This document shows, piece by piece, positions 22,601 to 25,252 of a stretch of 25,252 bases of DNA. The DNA is taken from contig CADBUS010000031.1 in NCBI GenBank assembly GCA_902797895.1, forward strand, positions 1 to 25,252. Direction: 5' to 3'. Origin of the DNA: an uncultured Bacteroidia bacterium (GTDB lineage Bacteria > Bacteroidota > Bacteroidia > Bacteroidales > UBA932). A program made the position numbers and the translations under genes. Positions within the stretch are counted from its first letter, which is position 1; every line of letters begins with the position of its first letter. Under the pieces are notes generated by a model that saw only the letters and a list, made by a program, of their open reading frames with translations, did not search any database and was not told where the DNA came from.

Positions 22601-25061
22601 CTGCATCGGCTGCATAAGTATCAGAATAAGAAGAGCTTGCCGCTCCAGAAGAGAGTGAGGTAGGTGAATCAGAAGAGCCTCCGCTCACAGCATTGAAACC
22701 AACCATACCCAAAGCTGCCGCATCTTTTACCAAGCGTACCGATAGGCCTATGTTTCTTATGCCTGTAGAATTAGATACGTGAGGAGGAGCATCAAGAATA
22801 TACCCGCCGTTATACGAGTATGTACACGATACAAAAGGCGCGGAATAAAACTTTCCGTTATATACAGAAAAAGTAGATGTCATATACTCCGGGCTGGTAA
22901 ATCTTAGCCTACCGGTTCGTACCAAACTTCCTGCAGCGGGAAGAAAAACAGCACCGGCTTTTTCCATCTCGTTCCAACTGCCGCTATTGCCAACTACTCT
23001 ACCATTGCTATATGTAATAGAGGTAAAATCTGTTTTTTGGGGCACAAAACGGCAATTTATCGGAAGAGTCCAATCATCGGGCAAAAGCACAAGCCCCCCC
23101 ACGTTACCAACACTGGCAAGAGTCCATTTTTGAGCGTTATTATCACGCTCCTGAAGGAGATAAAGCCACTCTGCCTTACTAAGGGTAAACCAGCCACTGC
23201 CAAGGGTATTTATAATGTCAGGGTTATTGCCAAAATCTAAAAATGTCAGGCCGTATTGAGTATCGTCCATAGCAGGATCGGCAGGATTCACCACACCCCA
23301 ACTCACCTGCGGAATACCTCCGGAGGTGCTGAGGGTGAAAAAGTCCATCCAATGAGTATTCTCTGCACTAAAACCATTCTCTCCTGTGGTAGAATCGTAG
23401 TCAAAGCCGTTAGGATTAAGATTCTGCGCATCAGAAGAAGCATCATATTTGCCGATAATTTCCCACTGGCGAGGGGCAAAACGCCACTCGGATACACTAC
23501 CATAGCCATTGGGTTTAGCCTGTAAATTACCTGGTGAGAATACCACCTTTTTGGTTGCGCTTACACTAAATGGTTTGGCGGTAAAGCTACCAACCTGCTC
23601 AGGCACAGCCACATTACTAACAACAACTTTGCATCTGGCCGGTATTTTTATCCAATCAGAAGCATTGGTTTCTCCAGTTGGGTTACTACGCAAATCCAAT
23701 TGACGGGTTACATCTTTCCAAGTAGAGCCCCCATCTGTACTTATCTGCATATCAAAAAAGATTGCGCAACCACTTATTACAGAGCTGCTGCGCACGGCAA
23801 TGCCTTTAGCGGTGGTACCAACCATCTGACTGGCTTCAGAAGATGCTATTATGGTAAACTGCAAAGGAGTATCGCTCAGATTCACATAATCTTGTATAGC
23901 ATCGCCCTTTTTGAATTTCATAGAAATTTTCTTGCCGGTAGTTTCATCTACCGCTGTTGAAATGCCATCACCGGCTTTAATTGAGAAATTGAAGCCTTTT
24001 GTGTTTTCTGCTCCGGTATTTCTTATCTTATGAATGCTTGTGAATAGTCCTGATATATAGTTATTTAAGCTCTCTAAACGCACCTCCTTCAGACGCATCT
24101 GAATAGAAGGAGAATCGTTCTTGATTATAAACTCAAAGGCAGTAAAATCGGGATAAAACCTGAGTTTTACATCGTTGCCTTTTTGGTAGGCAATATCGGT
24201 GGCACTCATATGTGCAATATTCATATCGGGGCTGTAGATAATCTTATCGGTAGCAGAGCCCTCTTTTAATGTGCAATATTGCTCATCCGGTATTGTAAAA
24301 TGTGATCTTAGCTCGTGTTCTCCTCCCTTGATTGTATTATAAAACGATAGTTGTGCAGGGGTACGGGTGTTACTTGCCATATCGGGCCAGAAAGCAAAGA
24401 ATACTGCACCATAAGGGGCATTATTCCAAAGCAGTCTGTCGTATGGAGATGCCACTGATGTTCCACCGGTGCCGGCAGGCTTCCAGCGGATACCTTTGTT
24501 GAAAATACCTGTTATTGTAGCTCTACTTGGCTCTTGAGGCTCTCCACTAACAGCATCTATCTGATAATCTACAAAATCCGCAAATAGGTCGGAGGAGGGA
24601 ACGCTGCCATCATTGACCTTTAATGGAGGAGCATACATACCTATGCTTATCTTATCTCCCTTTTCCCAAAAGATGCTCTCATATTTATAGTTTAGACCTC
24701 CAATAGAGACATTGTAGTAGCTTTCGCTGCCACCATATTTGAGATTGGAGAAGATTTCTGAAACAGAGCCTTTCTCCGCAGAGGCTGACGGAAGCAAAAC
24801 AGAAGCAATCTCATAAGATTCGTCGTAATCTTCACAAGAAGATTGATTTTCTGTACCCTTTGTAGAAGGAGCTGCCACGCCTATACCTTGTGCGCTGATG
24901 CTAAAGGTCATTCCATCAACGGTAGATCTTATCTCCTCCGGTGCCATTCTATCTTCGCGGGCACAGCCCCCCAAAGAGAGAAGTGTAACTGAAACAAATA
25001 CGGCAACCATACCCCAAAAGAGGCGGGTACTGCAAGTCAAATTAAATCTACTTATCTTCAT
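19692..25061 (-). CDS. Giant fimbrillin-like / FISUMP-like mosaic lipoprotein
   Basis: A 1789-residue protein. A lipoprotein signal ends at Cys33 (LSLGGC); CAREDRM follows, with acidic residues close to the cysteine as in surface-export signals. Domains by eye: (1) about 45-495, fimbrillin/Mfa-like (TFSISAQ, RLLWNNAPYGAVFFAFWP, RFYPDFTAFEFIIKN); (2) about 500-782, FISUMP-like (VVFSPGNLQAK, GSGWFTLSKAEWLYLL, LVLLPDDWTLP, AGAVFLPAAGS, GLSVRLVKDA); (3) a Ser-rich linker then about 855-1185, a second fimbrillin-like region (IDWIKDDRLTI, LFMAIYPSL, LTITNMATWGFEYVL); (4) about 1190-1660, a beta-rich part with SWHIWVTSEDL; (5) about 1670-1789, a second FISUMP-like end (TIYDPSPAGFCVP, GNLGFRVMAL). 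It is probably a surface-exposed adhesin or fimbria-associated protein; ligand unknown. Monocistronic, with its own promoter and terminator. Confidence 0.85.
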   Translation of the reverse strand: MKISRFNLTCSTRLFWGMVAVFVSVTLLSLGGCAREDRMAPEEIRSTVDGMTFSISAQGIGVAAPSTKGTENQSSCEDYDESYEIASVLLPSASAEKGSVSEIFSNLKYGGSESYYNVSIGGLNYKYESIFWEKGDKISIGMYAPPLKVNDGSVPSSDLFADFVDYQIDAVSGEPQEPSRATITGIFNKGIRWKPAGTGGTSVASPYDRLLWNNAPYGAVFFAFWPDMASNTRTPAQLSFYNTIKGGEHELRSHFTIPDEQYCTLKEGSATDKIIYSPDMNIAHMSATDIAYQKGNDVKLRFYPDFTAFEFIIKNDSPSIQMRLKEVRLESLNNYISGLFTSIHKIRNTGAENTKGFNFSIKAGDGISTAVDETTGKKISMKFKKGDAIQDYVNLSDTPLQFTIIASSEASQMVGTTAKGIAVRSSSVISGCAIFFDMQISTDGGSTWKDVTRQLDLRSNPTGETNASDWIKIPARCKVVVSNVAVPEQVGSFTAKPFSVSATKKVVFSPGNLQAKPNGYGSVSEWRFAPRQWEIIGKYDASSDAQNLNPNGFDYDSTTGENGFSAENTHWMDFFTLSTSGGIPQVSWGVVNPADPAMDDTQYGLTFLDFGNNPDIINTLGSGWFTLSKAEWLYLLQERDNNAQKWTLASVGNVGGLVLLPDDWTLPINCRFVPQKTDFTSITYSNGRVVGNSGSWNEMEKAGAVFLPAAGSLVRTGRLRFTSPEYMTSTFSVYNGKFYSAPFVSCTYSYNGGYILDAPPHVSNSTGIRNIGLSVRLVKDAAALGMVGFNAVSGGSSDSPTSLSSGAASSSYSDTYAADADKTYQIYYDFISGRNIEKPSGGNSSNDHSVSSDTRYSGEIITITSSDKRERIDWIKDDRLTIHEFYSGNTEEYVIDSVNDIDNSSPNSESKSVGKLRSVNPNGLQWLKGQDNLFMAIYPSLTDMGVDYHNWNLHNQNTNTREAGFAADYTVIPANQVCWYNSSRTSQRWYEADMRYAYMIAAANVPEASVPKSALNLEFTPNFNSVEIRLVKPASLASHKVKIVKAELTTGSGTGSTITPLNSYLESPENMTTYFTWRRTTGVSSIVRRGTTSSSTGNKIALTFRDKAISSTTDITPELDTDIPLSFTFLTLPVNIRQLELRLYLTIDDVPVDRALNLKTGGNWIPLGTGKKLTITNMATWGFEYVLNQPNSISPIAYDATTGSTTIQSYKSAGGSLVSPIDVQFSYSLDGTAFYSYDDTSMPAKLRGMLASDINAANINNKEYSAELNLVASNRDLGNESLQILRNREDIMSLPGASTNALGNSDYANLACYEPMSETFHAAPQTANAYIIRRPGKYALPLVYGNGLDYKKNSVAPHFNTVAYAPEGTNSKTFLTPFLNVAGEGIISPWLHQDLFGNNISALLGSCEAVIVWQDVPSTEQFLNFATSDPNLSNAPFATYSQQSWGIGEAPYLHFEIDENKICQGNVVIAVRKKAEADPAQPILWSWHIWVTSEDLKAVAITKKSGEITNLLSVPLGFCREQTPEREFFVKVAQKEGPGTGKAAPKIFRVYQERNDIVNAPFYYGGRKDPFLPGDGIQRQETNGNKAWSSPAGYEISGDTGVTEAAAGTTTSIKMAKESSDYSIPYSIEFPYIRRRGYSTRTHYNLWDATRTYADTKVTPTDVDRIPVKTIYDPSPAGFCVPRRDFFDWQVSNIISDKGNAGWDCGWWVKCSPTDQKEYFYHAMGHRHKDDGTVRKMDSSGNWLGSYQLSVPFETGNLGFRVMALFYNSMGLSFFQLDYGVPLIPAQEN

Positions 25062-25136
25062 AGCTACGCATATATTTGGGTATCTATCAATCTATTATAT
25101 TAAAATCTATTGTTAATAAATTGTTACAAAACTCGG

Positions 25137-25168
25137 CAAATATATCTATTCAGAGGCATATATGCAAT
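25137..25168 (-). promoter_or_regulatory. Promoter of the giant lipoprotein gene
   Basis: On minus: TTG (25165-25167) within GATTG, 20 nt, TATATTTG (25137-25144). The predicted start is near 25130, giving an A/T-rich leader of about 70 nt before the ATG at 25061. Confidence 0.7.
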
Positions 25169-25234
25169 CTTTTATTACTTTTTTCCCAGCCCCACGCAAA
25201 TACCACCACTGCTCCAATGACTATAAGCAACACC

Positions 25235-25252
25235 AAAAAAAGTGGAGGTCAA
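25235..25252 (-). terminator. Right part of a second copy of the 19582-19612 terminator (cut by window end)
   Basis: The 18 nt at 25235-25252 are identical to 19583-19600. On minus they give the 3' arm CCTCCACTTT and T-run of a hairpin whose other arm would lie beyond the window. This implies another minus-strand gene ends just outside. The stretch 25153-25234 holds no convincing gene. Confidence 0.5.

Noticed and set aside
19692..25061. Integrative element or transposon inserted at rplP
   Set aside because: No integrase, transposase, terminal inverted repeats or target duplication was found; the 18-nt repeat is better explained as terminator sequence.

Overview
The window looks like a contig from a member of the Bacteroidota, most likely order Bacteroidales. 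The evidence is: promoters of the TTTG/TTG-N19-20-TAnnTTTG type; mostly A-rich start regions without Shine-Dalgarno sequences; the ribosomal gene order secY-map-infA-rpmJ-rpsM-rpsK-rpsD-rpoA-rplQ; several lipoproteins; and a very large fimbrillin/FISUMP-type surface lipoprotein. Both ends fall in sequence likely to be multi-copy (inside a tRNA, and inside a repeated terminator), so they are probably assembly ends.

Layout. 1-285: the 3' part of a tRNA, tRNA-Ala(TGC), a strong bidirectional terminator and a short zone of tandem hairpins. 286-2872: a minus-strand lipoprotein diverges from a plus-strand set of a secreted protein of unknown function and two half-size chromate-transporter (CHR) genes. 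2892-6533: minus-strand genes for a DUF308/HdeD-like membrane protein, a GT2 glycosyltransferase, and a pyruvate carboxylase B / oxaloacetate decarboxylase alpha-like protein that lacks the biotin-accepting lysine. 6763-6837: tRNA-His, convergent with a metallo-beta-lactamase-fold hydrolase and sharing a terminator with it. 7872-8618: a lipoprotein. 8843-19450: an unbroken 22-gene minus-strand ribosomal/secretion/transcription operon from rplP to rplQ. It includes two genes under 60 codons, rpmJ and rpmD. 19692-25061: one 1789-residue lipoprotein.

The 22-gene operon makes core translation and gene-expression machinery: large- and small-subunit proteins, SecY, methionine aminopeptidase, IF-1 and RNA polymerase alpha. 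It starts at rplP, whereas the usual bacterial S10 order has rpsJ-rplC-rplD-rplW-rplB-rpsS-rplV-rpsC directly upstream. Here that upstream part is absent. A near-perfect Bacteroidota promoter and a short leader drive rplP instead, and the giant surface protein gene sits on the other side.

The points most worth a second look are: the operon break with its new promoter and possible small attenuator; the carboxyltransferase homologue with a substituted biotin site and substituted catalytic threonine; the 22-bp perfect inverted repeat that includes the 3' end of tRNA-Ala; repeated terminator modules; and true Shine-Dalgarno sequences at five genes in a lineage that mostly does without them. I found no CRISPR array, transposase, phage gene or recognisable defence system.
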